From: Zoroaster sp. YZ-2022
Lineage: Eukaryota; Echinodermata; Asteroidea; Forcipulatida; Zoroasteridae
Length of the DNA: 64,000 bases
Reading direction: 5' to 3'
NCBI GenBank assembly: GCA_029582265.1
Contig: CM055830.1
Span: 23,978,163 to 24,042,162 of the forward strand
A program made the position numbers and the translations under genes. This document shows positions 22,223 to 31,829 of the stretch, piece after piece. Every line of letters begins with the position of its first letter. The stretch's first letter is position 1. The notes beneath the pieces were generated by a model. That model was not told the origin of the DNA. It made no database searches and saw only the letters and a list, made by a program, of their open reading frames with translations.

Positions 22223-23044
22223 CCACTCATTGATCTGTGTACATAATGATGATCTATGTGACTATAGTATGATACCAACAGACAGATGATTAATAAGATT
22301 CTCTATATGATATCATTATATGATCTGTCTTGTTTGTAAGTGTGACGTAATTTCAACATAAACCACGCCCACTTCACACGTACTGGCTCCAATGATCATC
22401 AGAAGCCCATTGGAAATGCATTGACCTCTTCATTTCTTTAAAGAGTTACACAAGCAGTTAGAATGCTTGGGACTTGCATTTAATGTATGTGTTGTACAGA
22501 CCAAAACTCTTATTAACAAAGTCAATTTCTGCCTCAAGAAAGCTTTGGAACCAGAAGTACAATGTAACGAAAAGAATGCGCGTACTACCAATGGGCGTAC
22601 TACCAATGGGCGTACTACCAATGGGCGTACTACCAATGGGCGTACTACCAATGGGCGTACTACCAATGGGCGTACTGCCAATGGGCGTACTGCCAATGGG
22701 CGTACTACCAATGGGCGTACTACCAATGGGCGCACGTATTACGTATAGACTTACAAACAGGATAACCTATATCATCAATATTTAAAGGTATCATTGGCAA
22801 ATGACACCAGGTTATTTCATACACGTATTATTTCTTCCATCTTTATTTATACAGTCGAATTCCACTGTTCATTGAAGGAAACTTAGAGTATTGTCCTGAC
22901 AAAAAGGTATCCTTCAAGTTGAAACCCAGCGATAGCTCAGCCTTCTGTCCTCTGCTTCCAAACTACCCGCCTGGGGAATTTACTAAATCCCCACAAGCTA
23001 CTGTTGCTGCTGCACAAACCCAGACTGCTGGATGTGGAGACTAA
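9951..23044 (+). CDS. FAM117/GLCCI1 family protein (six exons, 5' part not found)
   Basis: Joined exons 9951-10117, 11609-11683, 14474-14752, 17612-17870, 18935-19058 and 22855-23044 keep one frame and give 363 residues to a TAA at 23042-23044. Every junction is GT/AG and the phases agree. The family is recognised by RRTNSLDTIAGPYLSGYWPR (about residues 13-32), KRSSSWGSADNLKE (67-80), KLRQQLRKQ (coiled-coil-like), RGSVEGLNQEIERLVLQ (about 150), GRRAPPP, RDPPDGCEKVRSIEE and the C-terminal block FIEGNLEYCPDKKVSFKLKP. Vertebrate members are 450-590 aa, so an N-terminal exon is missing, probably upstream of 9951. The protein is low-complexity and Ser-rich with no enzymatic domain. GLCCI1 is glucocorticoid-induced in vertebrates; molecular function is poorly defined. 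Three TQT motifs could bind dynein light chain LC8 (inference). Introns carry arrays of 34, 46 and 15 bp. Confidence 0.93.
10185..10447. repeat. 34-bp minisatellite, 8 units
   Basis: Unit of 34 bp beginning AAAGTATGAGGGCAGTTAAT, eight copies. One copy lacks 4 bp and another lacks 1 bp. The array starts 68 nt inside the intron after the exon at 9951-10117. Confidence 0.95.
10563..10778. mobile_element. Foldback element with about 75-bp arms
   Basis: The left arm ACAATTAGGTTTAC, then AATAATCTCTTCTTGGAAGA and GTGGTTCTGAA, pairs with the right arm TTCAGAACCAGATCACTTCT, then CAAGAAGAGATTATTA and GTAAACCTAATTGT. There is a short loop and no coding content. The arm sequence TTCTGA(A/T)AA also occurs in the larger inverted repeats at 12955 and 58540, so these may be related Penelope-derived hairpins (weak inference). 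Confidence 0.75.
10858..11024 (+). mobile_element. K-family MITE, right half (copy 3)
   Basis: Contains CAGTGACTGAAAATAAT, CCACATGATAAGGTCATATT, GATTCCATGCCCTGTTGAAA and the right terminus CATGACGATACTGCCC plus CTTTAA. The left terminus is missing. Confidence 0.75.
11090..11154. repeat. Short tandem repeat next to SINE
   Basis: About four copies of GCACTGTTCATGATCAT (17 bp, one with TATTC) end directly at the first base of the SINE at 11155. Confidence 0.8.
11155..11528 (+). mobile_element. SINE, tRNA-Leu-headed family type I, full length
   Basis: Head GGAGTGTCGTGGCCGAGCGG with anticodon arm GGACTCAAGTTC and B box GGGTTCGAATCCC. The body contains GGTTAAATGGGTACCTGTGA. The tail is GTGCGCTATATAAGTCC followed by (TTA)n to 11528. 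It lies in a FAM117 intron in sense orientation. Confidence 0.92.
11609..11683 (+). CDS. FAM117/GLCCI1 exon b
   Basis: A 75-nt, phase 0-0 exon between TCTTACAG and GTAAGA. It encodes TEEVDRKG followed by the conserved Ser-rich KRSSSWGSADNLKE segment, a strong family marker and likely phosphorylation region (inference). Confidence 0.92.
11684..12954. other. FAM117 intron, left part: no clear element
   Basis: AT-rich non-coding sequence. A possible right terminus of a TTAA element (TTGTCCCTTTAA) is near 12059-12070, and a C-run lies at 12752-12761. Nothing is firmly identified. Confidence 0.35.
12955..13716. mobile_element. Penelope-like terminal palindrome: about 220-bp inverted arms around a PLE 3' end
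   Basis: The arm 12955-13177 and the arm 13503-13716 are almost exact reverse complements (AACACCATGTGTTTATCTCA, GGTTCTGAAAAGAACCGTAT and AACCAATTTCGGGCAACTCG occur on opposite strands). The spacer reads on the minus strand as an 86-codon frame ending KPLHSPEED then stop. It runs straight into CTGAAGAA, GATTAG, loop, CTAATC, GAAACG (13208-13262), the hammerhead-like signature found in Penelope-like element termini. A 40-bp segment containing GGTTCAGGGAGAACCATGGG is doubled at 13136 and 13173. I infer a truncated PLE copy with mirror-image terminal repeats. Confidence 0.65.
13717..14473. other. FAM117 intron segment, unassigned
   Basis: TACATGTACAATG microsatellite at 13755-13810. The interval 13870-14140 is CpG-rich and looks like imported repeat DNA, without recognisable ends. 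No gene is seen. Confidence 0.35.
14474..14752 (+). CDS. FAM117/GLCCI1 exon c
   Basis: A 279-nt, phase 0-0 exon between TTTAATAACAG and GTAAAT. It encodes a basic helix KLRQQLRKQGNRQ, a Ser/Thr/Pro-rich linker, then LKIRGSVEGLNQEIERLVLQ, a conserved amphipathic segment of the family. Confidence 0.92.
14804..17071. repeat. 46-bp minisatellite, about 49 units
   Basis: Unit of 46 bp starting GGATGTAAGCAAACGCTC(G/A)T. It is very homogeneous, with a recurring G/A difference after CGCTC and a few short deletions (15735, 16012, 16286, 17022) plus one TACATG insertion near 16902. It begins about 52 nt after exon c and fills most of the intron. Confidence 0.97.
17072..17611. other. FAM117 intron, right remainder
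   Basis: Unique-looking AT-rich sequence with a short inverted CAAAAATCTCAGATTTTGGG at 17227-17246. It ends with the acceptor TTACTATACAG. Confidence 0.4.
17612..17870 (+). CDS. FAM117/GLCCI1 exon d
   Basis: Starts after TTACTATACAG and ends before GTCAGT (phase 0 to 1). It encodes DGRRAPPP, GTQTPAE and a Ser-rich tract with SPSRPSSRSSS. An in-frame alternative acceptor (CAAACTCAG, ending 17634) would drop the first eight residues, so the start is the less certain edge. Confidence 0.88.
18037..18116 (-). mobile_element. tRNA-like SINE fragment
   Basis: On the minus strand, GGGCTAGATGGTTAATTTGG (A-box-like) and GGTTACAGGTTCAAATCCC (B-box-like) are spaced as in a tRNA. No cloverleaf of a working tRNA is evident, and the family differs from the tRNA-Leu SINEs. 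Confidence 0.5.
18935..19058 (+). CDS. FAM117/GLCCI1 exon e
   Basis: Acceptor TTGTTCTTAG, donor GTATAT, phase 1 to 2. It encodes GESSPDLQSSKY then the conserved RDPPDGCEKVRSIEEP. Confidence 0.91.
19059..19920. other. FAM117 intron segment, nothing recognised
   Basis: AT-rich unique-looking sequence up to the SINE at 19921. Confidence 0.35.
19921..20259 (+). mobile_element. SINE with variant tRNA head, interrupted in its TTA tail
   Basis: The body and tail match the type I SINE. The head differs: GGAGTGCCATGGTCGAGCGG, then GGATTTGTGTTCTGATGGCT, and the B box GGGTTCGAATCCC is kept. An internal block present in the other copies (ACTCCCCAGGGAG) is missing. The TTA tail stops after ATTATTATT, where the retrotransposon at 20260-22155 begins, and (TTA)n resumes at 22156. 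Confidence 0.85.
20260..22155 (-). mobile_element. 5'-truncated R4/Dong-like retrotransposon with restriction-like endonuclease
   Basis: The minus strand encodes about 600 codons in one frame with a single internal stop (TGA at 21390-21392, at a position expected to be Trp). Reverse transcriptase motifs are DYKKAYDMLSHSW, GIFQGDSLSPLLFVLALFP, HLLFMDDLKLFAKN (FMDD catalytic box) and KYLGVLEADHV. The C-terminus carries a zinc-knuckle-like CRMCNAAEETVFHIVSEC and a PD-(D/E)XK-like stretch RRPDVVVLDK followed by LIDIHVAVP. This layout matches the R2/R4/NeSL class with a restriction-like endonuclease; the FMDD box and TAA-type site favour R4/Dong. The 5' end is truncated inside the RT. The 3' UTR is about 80 bp. 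Confidence 0.85.
22156..22220. repeat. (TTA)n microsatellite
   Basis: About 21 ATT units. It continues the tail of the SINE at 19921 on the far side of the retrotransposon. Confidence 0.95.
22221..22580. other. FAM117 intron segment, nothing recognised
   Basis: Unique-looking sequence between the microsatellite and the 15-bp array. Confidence 0.35.
22581..22730. repeat. 15-bp minisatellite, exactly 10 units
   Basis: CGTACTACCAATGGG repeated ten times. Units seven and eight carry ACTGCC instead of ACTACC. It ends 124 nt before the last FAM117 exon, so it sits near the expected branch-point zone. Confidence 0.97.
22855..23044 (+). CDS. FAM117/GLCCI1 last coding exon
   Basis: Acceptor TTTATACAG, phase 2 entry. 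It encodes PLFIEGNLEYCPDKKVSFKL, SSAFCPLLPN, then a divergent tail ending AAAQTQTAGCGD and TAA. The LFIEGN and SAFCP blocks are conserved C-terminal markers of the family. Confidence 0.92.
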
Positions 23045-24969
23045 CATGATATTGATTACAGCTACACTGTGGTAGATGTGGAGACTAGTATTTTGCCATG
23101 ACAACGCAGGGACGAGTTGATGGTATTCATAAGACTAGATATTAGAGACAGGCAGACGATTTCATAAACCTTTCACTTGTGCTATACATGTAAGTTATGA
23201 TCCATTTCTCTGAACTTATGCCATATCCAAGTCAGAAACTTGTGCAACCAATTGCACCATATCTTAAACAGTGGTTTAAGTCTGTAAATAATATACTTAA
23301 AAAATGCTGGGAGCATCAGAAAGCTTTTGCACTAAAATATTATGTCAATGTTGTGAACAATACCTTGGACAGTACGATCAATTAAATCTGTGTCCATTGT
23401 CACTTTACCTGTGAGACAAAAAAAGTAAATAGTTGGAGCTCATTTAATACATTGAATTCTATTAATTTCCTTTTTTTTAATTTCCATAAAAGATATTACT
23501 GTCCTTAACATATTTTGTATTATAACCAAAAGTAATGCTAGCATCAGGCCAACAGCCCCACTTTAAATATGCGGGGAAAAAATTGCGATTTGAATTGGGT
23601 GCCCCTGTGCCTCACAGAGATCATTGATAACAGTTTCATGAAAATGTTGATAATTCTGTACACAGTCATTGTTAATGCTGTTATCATCCTCGTCTGCGAT
23701 GTATAATTATATGCACCTTATTAGGGATATTGCACAGCTAAGATAAGTTTAGTGACATGGATCTTTAGGATGCTGTGCCGCTGCACAATATGTGTATGGT
23801 GTCTAGTTACATCATGGCACAAGTGAGACATGCTTTGTGAAATCACCTGCTATCACTTTCCTAATCCAATTTCAAAGCTGTGAAGCAGTAAATATTGCTT
23901 AGCACATTTATCTGCTAAGCAAAATTGAGTCAAGAACCAGCCAGAAGCTATATACAATACGTTGTCATTTGGCTGGTAACCTGTCTTTGCTAAGCACAAA
24001 TGTTCTGTGCTCAGTAAATTTGTCTGCTTAACACATCTATAAAACTGGCTCACTTCATTCAACCTTTGATCAGAGGACCTCAGTGATCTTGTTATAACTC
24101 TCAAATATTAATATGGACTATGAGTTTGATGACAATGCAGACTGATCACACTTTACTGAAGAGTTACGTAGTTGCGAGATAACATCATGTTATCATCTGT
24201 AAAGAGTCATTGACAAGGAATCCTTATTATTGTAACCTGGTAAAATAGTTTGTGAACTGGTTATCCGTCAACAGTCATTAGCAGTATACATGTATAGTAT
24301 ACACCCTATGTAGATGTACATGTTATAGGATTTGACCTACAAAGGAATGTGACATACATGTACACTTTCATCATGTCTGTTGTCTGTCATGTAGACTTTA
24401 TCAAGTATAAACTTCATTGAGTCTTGCAGAAGACAAATTCACTGATCCCACATCAGCCAATGAAGTGACTACATAAATGCAATTGCCTACCAACTGTTTG
24501 ATCTTAGTTATGATCTACAATCCCGGCCAAAATAGTTGGGACACGTGACAATAAACATACCCTCCCCTGTCCCCCGCTCCCCCCACCAATGTTGTTATCT
24601 CCAGCCGGAGCACAGACCTTGGAATGAGAGCCAACATTGTCAGGCAGCGAGATTTGACCGGGATTGTCTAAATTCCCTTGTAGTATTTGTGAGCGACATG
24701 CCCATATTATCCATGCGCTTCTTGTCTGTCTTTGTGAATTGTATTTTATTTCAGTTTTTTTATTTTTTTTTATTATTACAATAGTACTATTATTTTTTAC
24801 CTGGAGGGGTGTTTGGCTTTGTTTCCCAAACATGAAATGGCATCCAAAGGTTGAATTAAAGAACATTTATTTTGGGGAAAAATAATAATATATTATTGCA
24901 GATTTACCCTAACGTGTGATAAGTACTGTATACTCAGTGTTTCCCGAGTGCTGAGGAGAAAAACACAGA

Positions 24970-25052
24970 ATTGCTTTACACGAGTGGGATTAGAACCTAC
25001 GATCACCGCGTTCCAACGCACGTGTCTCAACCACTACACCACCGCGGTACGC
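24970..25052 (-). mobile_element. tRNA-like SINE fragment
   Basis: On the minus strand, GGTGGTGTAGTGGTTGAGAC (A-box-like) and GTAGGTTCTAATCCC (B-box-like) with tRNA-like spacing, in a segment flanked by the AGGTTGAATTAAAGAACAT duplication. Not a plausible functional tRNA. Confidence 0.5.
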
Positions 25053-25668
25053 GCTGAAGTGGACAGTAAGGTTGAATTAAAGAACATTGGGAAAAATACA
25101 ACAACATTTAAAACAAAAATAATACAATATTATTGTTGATTTTACCATAATGTGTGACAAGCACTCATCAAGGGAGTGAGTGAACAGTCATGGTGAACCG
25201 TGTACGGTGCACCCTACAATAAAGTTCTGATCATCTGTGTTTTGTGCGCAAGCGCATTGCAGCCATGCATCGACCTTAAACAATATTTTCTGAACTAATA
25301 TTCTTATGAATGAATAAAATTGCACCCAGAAACATGTTATCACTTAAAAGAGAATTCGGGATTTGACCGGGATTGTAGGTACAAAGTGTTCACTTAACAG
25401 TATGTGAATGTACATGTATTCATATACTGTTGAGTGAACACTCGAACACTCTATTTGTACACACTGCATTCAGAATAATTAACGGTGGGATGTCATTTCT
25501 AGGCAGATGTCAGTCTAATGTTGGTATAAAGGTATTGGTGTATTTGCAGTTATTTCTTGACACAATGTTCCTAGTCTTCAAACAAACAGTGGAAGATAAC
25601 ATTATATGTTCATCCCTGTCGCCAGTCATGTGGGATTTTTGCCCAATCCTAGTTATTAGATCTTCAGT

Positions 25669-25824
<156 letters not shown>

Positions 25825-26127
25825 ACTTACAACAATGTGTGCTAGATATTGCATTTGATGGTTTTGTTTGTTTGTTTGTTTTTTCTTTCTGTTTTCCCTC
25901 AAAAATTCCTGTGAAAACAAATTGACATGGACTCTAACCGAGGCACCATTTTTTATAATTTGTATTATATGAATGACACAAATGAAATCAAATGAATGTC
26001 ACTCTGGGTCAATGACCTGGTGAGGGATATGACCTTTGACCTTCCCTCAGTTGCAGGTGACTCATATTGAAGCAGTATATATCAGACTGTTTGTAGTACT
26101 GTTGGAGTGAAGAGGTGTGTGTGTATG

Positions 26128-26302
26128 TCTAAGGTGTAAATCAAGGACTTATAACAACAGGGAACAATGGATCCTCGGTTGGCGGTTATTGTTAGCAAAT
26201 GTCCTCGGTTGAAAAACGTGTACAAATCTAAAAGTTTGTCCAACAACAATGAGAACAAAAGAGGGGAACAATAGGAGGTCCTCAGTTTACACCTTAGACA
26301 AG
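26128..26302. mobile_element. Possible MITE with 14-bp inverted ends
   Basis: GTCTAAGGTGTAAATC at 26128 is mirrored by GTTTACACCTTAGAC at about 26288-26302. GAGTCACCTG-like sequence outside it is also mirrored. There is no coding content, and the superfamily is unknown. Confidence 0.45.
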
Positions 26303-27122
26303 ATTGTATGTGTGTGGGTGTGTGTGTATGTGTATGGGTTTGTGTGTTTGTTTGATGTAAACAACTTGTCCACAATCTAGGTTTTATGTCACCTGCAGTT
26401 TTGTTCATAGGCGTGTTTTATTTTTAGTTGAAAGTTTAGATGGTTTGAAATTAGCTGTATTTTTATTCAAACAAAACACAGCCATCATTGTATTCAATGT
26501 ATATATGATTTTGTGCTTTTTTTATTCAAACTATATACTGTAACTAGTTTTAGATCTATTAAGACTGAGATATGTTTGTACCTTGTTACCTTGTTGTGCA
26601 TGATTGCAATTGTTTTTGTTGACATTGCTCATTAGCGCTACTATAATGTGTAATGATTAGGATTGTCATAATGTTGTTTTTTGTTGATTTAAGAAAAGCA
26701 AGGTATAAACTAAATACTGACCCGCCCATATCATTCACACATTTCTCTCTATTTAGGATATCTTGCAACAACAATAGTAGAAGGGTAAATACAACAGAAA
26801 AGGTTGTGATGCAAGATGCTTTACTTTAATTTATGCATGCTTTTTGGCAAAATAGTACGACACAGAAGATTATTACCAAAGAAAAAACTTTAAAAGATGT
26901 GTTTCATCACCTAATTAAGAGGACCAATTGTAAAAAATATATATATATTGAGCGACATGTACAATGCAGTTTGAATTTGTGTTAATTTTTAGCCAAGACC
27001 AGTGATAGATGTTTATGTTATAGGTTACAGGAATAAACATGGCATTATTGTTATTAGAGACAGTGAAATGTCCTTTGTATTCATGTATTCCTACAGTCAT
27101 TATAAACCCATAGATGGACACC

Positions 27123-27290
27123 AGCTAAATGACATCAGGAAGTGGTAATATTGACCACACCAAGCTAAATGACATCAGGAAGTGGTAATATTGACCACAC
27201 CAAGCTAAATGACATCAGGAAGTGGTAATATTGACCACACCAAGCTAAATGACATCAAGAAGTGGTAATATTGACCACACCAAGCTAAAA
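27123..27290. repeat. 40-bp minisatellite, about 4 units
   Basis: Unit of 40 bp starting AGCTAAATGACATCAGGAAG, four copies with one G-to-A change. It ends directly at the left terminus of the MITE at 27292. Confidence 0.95.
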
Positions 27291-27291
27291 C

Positions 27292-27519
27292 CTAAAGGGA
27301 ACGTACAACATTGGTATTTGGTAATCTTCATTTCAACCCACTAGTTTTGAAGAGATCTATTGCGGTATGGCAACTTCGTGTTAATTCAATATGACATTTA
27401 TTGTTTCTGTAAGAGATAAGCAATTCAGAGAAGAACAATTACAACTTGACACCAAGTAAGATTTAGATATGTTTTTTATTTGATCTTGTTATAACCAAAG
27501 TTGTACCTTCCCTTTTTAC
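27292..27519. mobile_element. TTAAAGG-type MITE 'M', copy 1
   Basis: The left end CTAAAGGGAACGTACAACAT, then TGG, mirrors the right end CCAAAGTTGTACCTTCCC followed by TTTTTA. The terminal pattern resembles the Kolobok/T2 group. Related ends occur at 31240, 36531 and 47078. Confidence 0.65.
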
Positions 27520-28597
27520 CATTTATATATTGTATTTATTTTATTTTATTAACCCAGGGTAGATCTATACTTGATATTACAGGTTTTCACATTGTATGTG
27601 TAAGCCTAACCCAAATAATTACTGTACAATACTAACTGAATGACTCATAATGATTGTACCATAGTGTACAAGGCAACCAACCATTTCATATGTATATATT
27701 TACAACTACATTATTCTTACTTGGGTATCAACAATTGTTTGTTTACAACACCCATTCCATGTAAAAGTAGTGTGCTGATCCAAGGAAGGGTGAAAATTCC
27801 TTCAAATAAATCCTCTTAAACAGAAAATATATACATGGAAATTCCCTTTCAGCTTTGCTATGACAAGTAAGTTTGTCTCATTATTTAATAGGCCTATAGT
27901 GCTTATTATATGATGTATTGTGCAAGGTGTTTGTGTACGCATGCAAGATGATTATAACACTAGCCATTTTGCTTTATCTTGATACCCTATGGGTTCAAGA
28001 GAATTAGTCTCTGCACCCCTGTCTTGTTCATCTGTGGGTTATTATCTGTACACCATTGTCCATACAAACATGTAATTTTAAGATTTACTAAGTATAAATG
28101 ACCCATAAGTACACAGTTTGTGAACAGTGTGCATATAATCAGCTGTTGATGTATAATTCTTCTTCTTATGTAGCTGCACTGTAAACACTCACATGAGTCA
28201 GTTCTTATTTGCAGAAAACTTACAAGTTGATGCATTTGCACCTTTAACTTTAATATGTACAATTTTGACACATTGTGTTCTTAATTTCCCAATGAATATA
28301 TACATGTATATAGCACAACATGTGTTCCCATGGCAATAAAGATGTATCATACCCTTGCCATCCTGGTATTCTTTCAAGTCTACATATTGATGGTGAGGCC
28401 CATACAGATACAATGTAATTATTTGCAATAACTGCCATTTTCATGTTTTGATTTTCATGATTGTGACTTTCTGGTTTCATTGACAAGTCATTCTACACAT
28501 TTAAATGAAGTTAATGCAAAGATGTTGTGATTGTTTACTTGTCTCCAGGGAACCAAACAAAGATGACTGCTGCGTAAACAGATCATATTTGGTGTAA
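27520..28597. other. Intergenic DNA, nothing recognised
   Basis: AT-rich sequence without supported features. Confidence 0.35.
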
Positions 28598-29429
28598 TGG
28601 ACTAGCTAATCCAGCCAGAGGGGAATAGGATTAGCTAATCCAGCCAGAGGGGAAGAGGATTAGCTAATCCAGCCAGAGGGGAAGAGGATTAGCTAATCCA
28701 GCCAGAGGGGAATAGGATTAGCTAATCCAGCCAGAGGGGAATAGGATTAGCTAATCCAGCCAGAGGGGAATAGGATTAGCTAATCCAGCCAGAGGGGAAT
28801 AGGATTAGCTAATCCAGCCAGAGGGGAATAGGATTAGCTAATCCAGCCAGAGGGGAATAGGATTAGCTAATCCAGCCAGAGGGGAATAGGATTAGCTAAT
28901 CCAGCCAGAGGGGAATAGGATTAGCTAATCCAGCCAGAGGGGAATAGGATTAGCTAATCCAGCCAGAGGGGAATAGGATTAGCTAATCCAGCCAGAGGGG
29001 AATAGGATTAGCTAATCCAGCCAGAGAACAGGATTAGCTAATCCAGCCAGAAGGAATAGGATTAGCTAATCCAGCCCGAGGGGAATAGGATTAGCTAATC
29101 CAGCCAGAGGGGAATAGGATTAGCTAATCCAGCCAGAGGGGAATAGGATTAGCTAATCCAGCCAGAGGGGAATAGGATTAGCTAATCCAGTCAGAGGGGA
29201 ATAGGACTAGCTAATCCAGCCAGAGGGGAATAGGATTAGCTAATCCAGCCAGAGGGGAATAGGATTAGCTAATCCAGCCAGAGGGGAATAGGATTAGCTA
29301 ATCCAGTCAGAGGGGAATAGGAGTAGCTAATCCAGTCAGAGGGGAATAGGATTAGCTAATCCAGCCAGAGGGGAAGAGGATTAGCTAATCCAGCCAGAGG
29401 GGAATAGGATTAGCTAATCCAGCCAGAGT
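28598..29429. repeat. 29-bp minisatellite, about 28 units, each with a perfect 14-bp palindrome
   Basis: Unit starts GGATTAGCTAATCCAGCCAG and continues AGGGGAATA. GGATTAGCTAATCC is self-complementary, so each unit can form a short cruciform or RNA hairpin. Variants include GAAGA for GAATA and a few AGTCAG units. Confidence 0.97.
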
Positions 29430-29727
29430 GGAAGAAAGTGGAGTGTGCCATTGGATGACATATTTTAATTTTTTTTAGGGGTGTGGACAACTCATTTTTC
29501 TCTTCTATGACATTTTGGTAAACTTATTTTCAATATTACCATTTGTCAGCTTCACTAATGATCTCAAAGTGGAGTTTCTGCTTTTGTACTAGCTGAAAAG
29601 CAGAATGAACATTTTGTTAAGGCTGCCTGAAAGTGGACATCTACTTTTTTTTACCCTCCTATAGGATCCCTAAGGTTGAAAGTGGAAGAGTCGGATTAAA
29701 ATTAACATGTTCTTTTGTGTGCTAGCC

Positions 29728-30013
29728 TGACCTTCAACCATAGTGAACTGGTGGGGAAGTGACCTTCAACCATAGTGAACTGGTGGGGAAGTGACCTTCA
29801 ACCATAGCGAACTGGTGGGGAAGTGACCTTCAACCATAGTGAACTGGTGGGGAAGTGACCTTAAACCATAGCGAACTGGTGGGGAAGTGACCTTCAACCA
29901 TAGTGAACTGGTGGGGAAGTGACCTTAAACCATAGTGAACTGGTGGGGAAGTGACCTTCAACCATAGTGAACTGGTGGGGAAGTGACCTTCAACCATAGT
30001 GAACTGGTGGGGA
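29728..30013. repeat. 32-bp minisatellite, about 9 units
   Basis: Unit starts GACCTTCAACCATAGTGAAC and continues TGGTGGGGAAGT. Variants are TTAAACC and AGCGAAC. Confidence 0.96.
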
Positions 30014-30621
30014 CTTACAAATTATAATCAGTAAATACTGCTATTGTCAATGTTTTATTGATTTTGTTTAATGGCCAGGCTACCAAACCCAAGTTAGGAG
30101 GAGAGTGTGGACTTTGATTGGACTTGTTTATTTTAAAAGTAGGGAGCCTACAGGAGGGACAAACAGAAGGTGTCTACTTTCAGGTGCCTTCGACAAAATA
30201 TCTACTTTTTGTCTAGTAGGAAAATATAACATTGGATATTACTGTAGCGTACAATCTGCCTATCTGATTGTAGGAAACCAGGAAAGATGATGTACACCTG
30301 GTGAAAAAGTGAAAGTAAAATGGGCATTTCTTGTAGCTGAAAATGGACATTAAGAAAATTGGGCATTACCAAAATCAGATTTATGCATTTCATGAAAACA
30401 TGAATCCCGCTTTTCGATTGACAAAATAGCAAAAAAATGAGTTATCCACTTTTGGTCCTCCGTAAACAAAGGTGATAGATGTACACAATCAGTCAATCAT
30501 GAATTATCTGTTTTTATATTGATGTAATTACAGATTGCTGTAAACATATTTATTTACGTCATCCAACACCATATGTGGAATGATAAGCAAATCAAATATG
30601 TTGTTGAAAAGTCTTTACCAT

Positions 30622-30710
30622 TGAGGGTGTGGCCGTTGAGGGCGTGGCTGTTGAGGGCGTGGCCATTGAGGGCATGACCATTGAGGGTGTGGTCATTGAG
30701 GGCGTGGCTT
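30622..30710. repeat. 15-bp minisatellite, about 6 units
   Basis: Degenerate TTGAGGGCGTGGCCA units between AAAGTCTTTACC and TTGTTTTTAGG. Confidence 0.9.
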
Positions 30711-31239
30711 GTTTTTAGGTGGGCCATACTTCTGATCTACCTGTGATAGATACTTGTTGGACACACATTCATTCCCTTATTATTTTATTGTACATCTTTT
30801 TATCCTCCCTGTGGTCTTGTAATAGAAAATGAATAAATGTGATGTAAAAAATAAGTTTTTATTCAAATGTAATTTATCAGCCCATTATTGACTTGTTTGC
30901 TAGTTGACATTTGTTCAGCTTTTAACTGAGAAACTGAATATTTGACTTATTTTTATTGTGTAAGTTGTGAAAGTTTTTGAGGAATTTGAACTAAGTATTT
31001 GGTTTGACTGTATCTTAATTATTTGTTGGAATTGTCAAGCTACATTCAGGCGTGTACCGCTATTCTTACATTGTATTGCAGTTCAGAGGATATTAGGATT
31101 AAGCCAACTTGCACTAAAAACTAGGCTCAACATTGTGGGCAGAAGTTATTATTTGTATACAGGCCATGATTTACTAATTATATAAGTTGGAATCACTCAT
31201 ATTCTTCTTGATTTGTAGTGAACACTACAACTGAACCCA

Positions 31240-31700
31240 TTAAAGGTACTTAACAAACAGATTTTGTTATCTGCATTGGAGATGTACATATACTATTATA
31301 ACAAATTATTAAGGTTCTGTTCTAAAACAACATTTTCCACAATTCTTTTGCCAGAAATATGATGCCCGAGTTTCTTTGCTATGTTTTGTAAAAATGTCAC
31401 AAGATTTAGTTGACTGGCATTGATAACGATGGCAATGAAAGATAAAGTGTAGAATTGGACATTCCAAAAAAACAAATGGTCAAATTTTGAAGTAACATTT
31501 ACTTGGTGTAAAGCTGATGATGGTATCAATCTTCCCTAGGAATGATTTTGTCAGAGATGTCACTTTTAAGAAGGGTGAAATAATCACCACCAGTTATTTT
31601 TCCAGTAAGAATGAAATCAAACAATCTTAATGCATTTTCACTATTTTCTTGTTCCTGACAGAAAGTAAAACATTCACAATGTTGTACCTTCGCTTTCAAT
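31240..31700. mobile_element. M-type MITE, diverged copy
   Basis: The left end TTAAAGGTACTTAAC at 31240 and the right end CAATGTTGTACCTTCGCTTT at about 31678-31697 match the M-type termini. The interior (about 31505-31545), read on the minus strand, matches AAGATTGATACCATCAT, which also occurs at 37191. It is diverged. Confidence 0.5.
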
Positions 31701-31726
31701 AATACTGCTGCTATTTGCCTCTCTCC

Positions 31727-31829
31727 ATGAAATGGTCATTCATGGCACATATCGTGTGATTATGAAATGGTCATTCATGGCACATATCGTGTGATTATGA
31801 AATGGTCATTCATGGCACATATCGTGATT
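31727..31829. repeat. 35-bp minisatellite, 3 units
   Basis: Unit starting ATGAAATGGTCATTCATGGC, period 35. It lies 27 bp past the right end of the MITE at 31240-31700. Confidence 0.95.
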
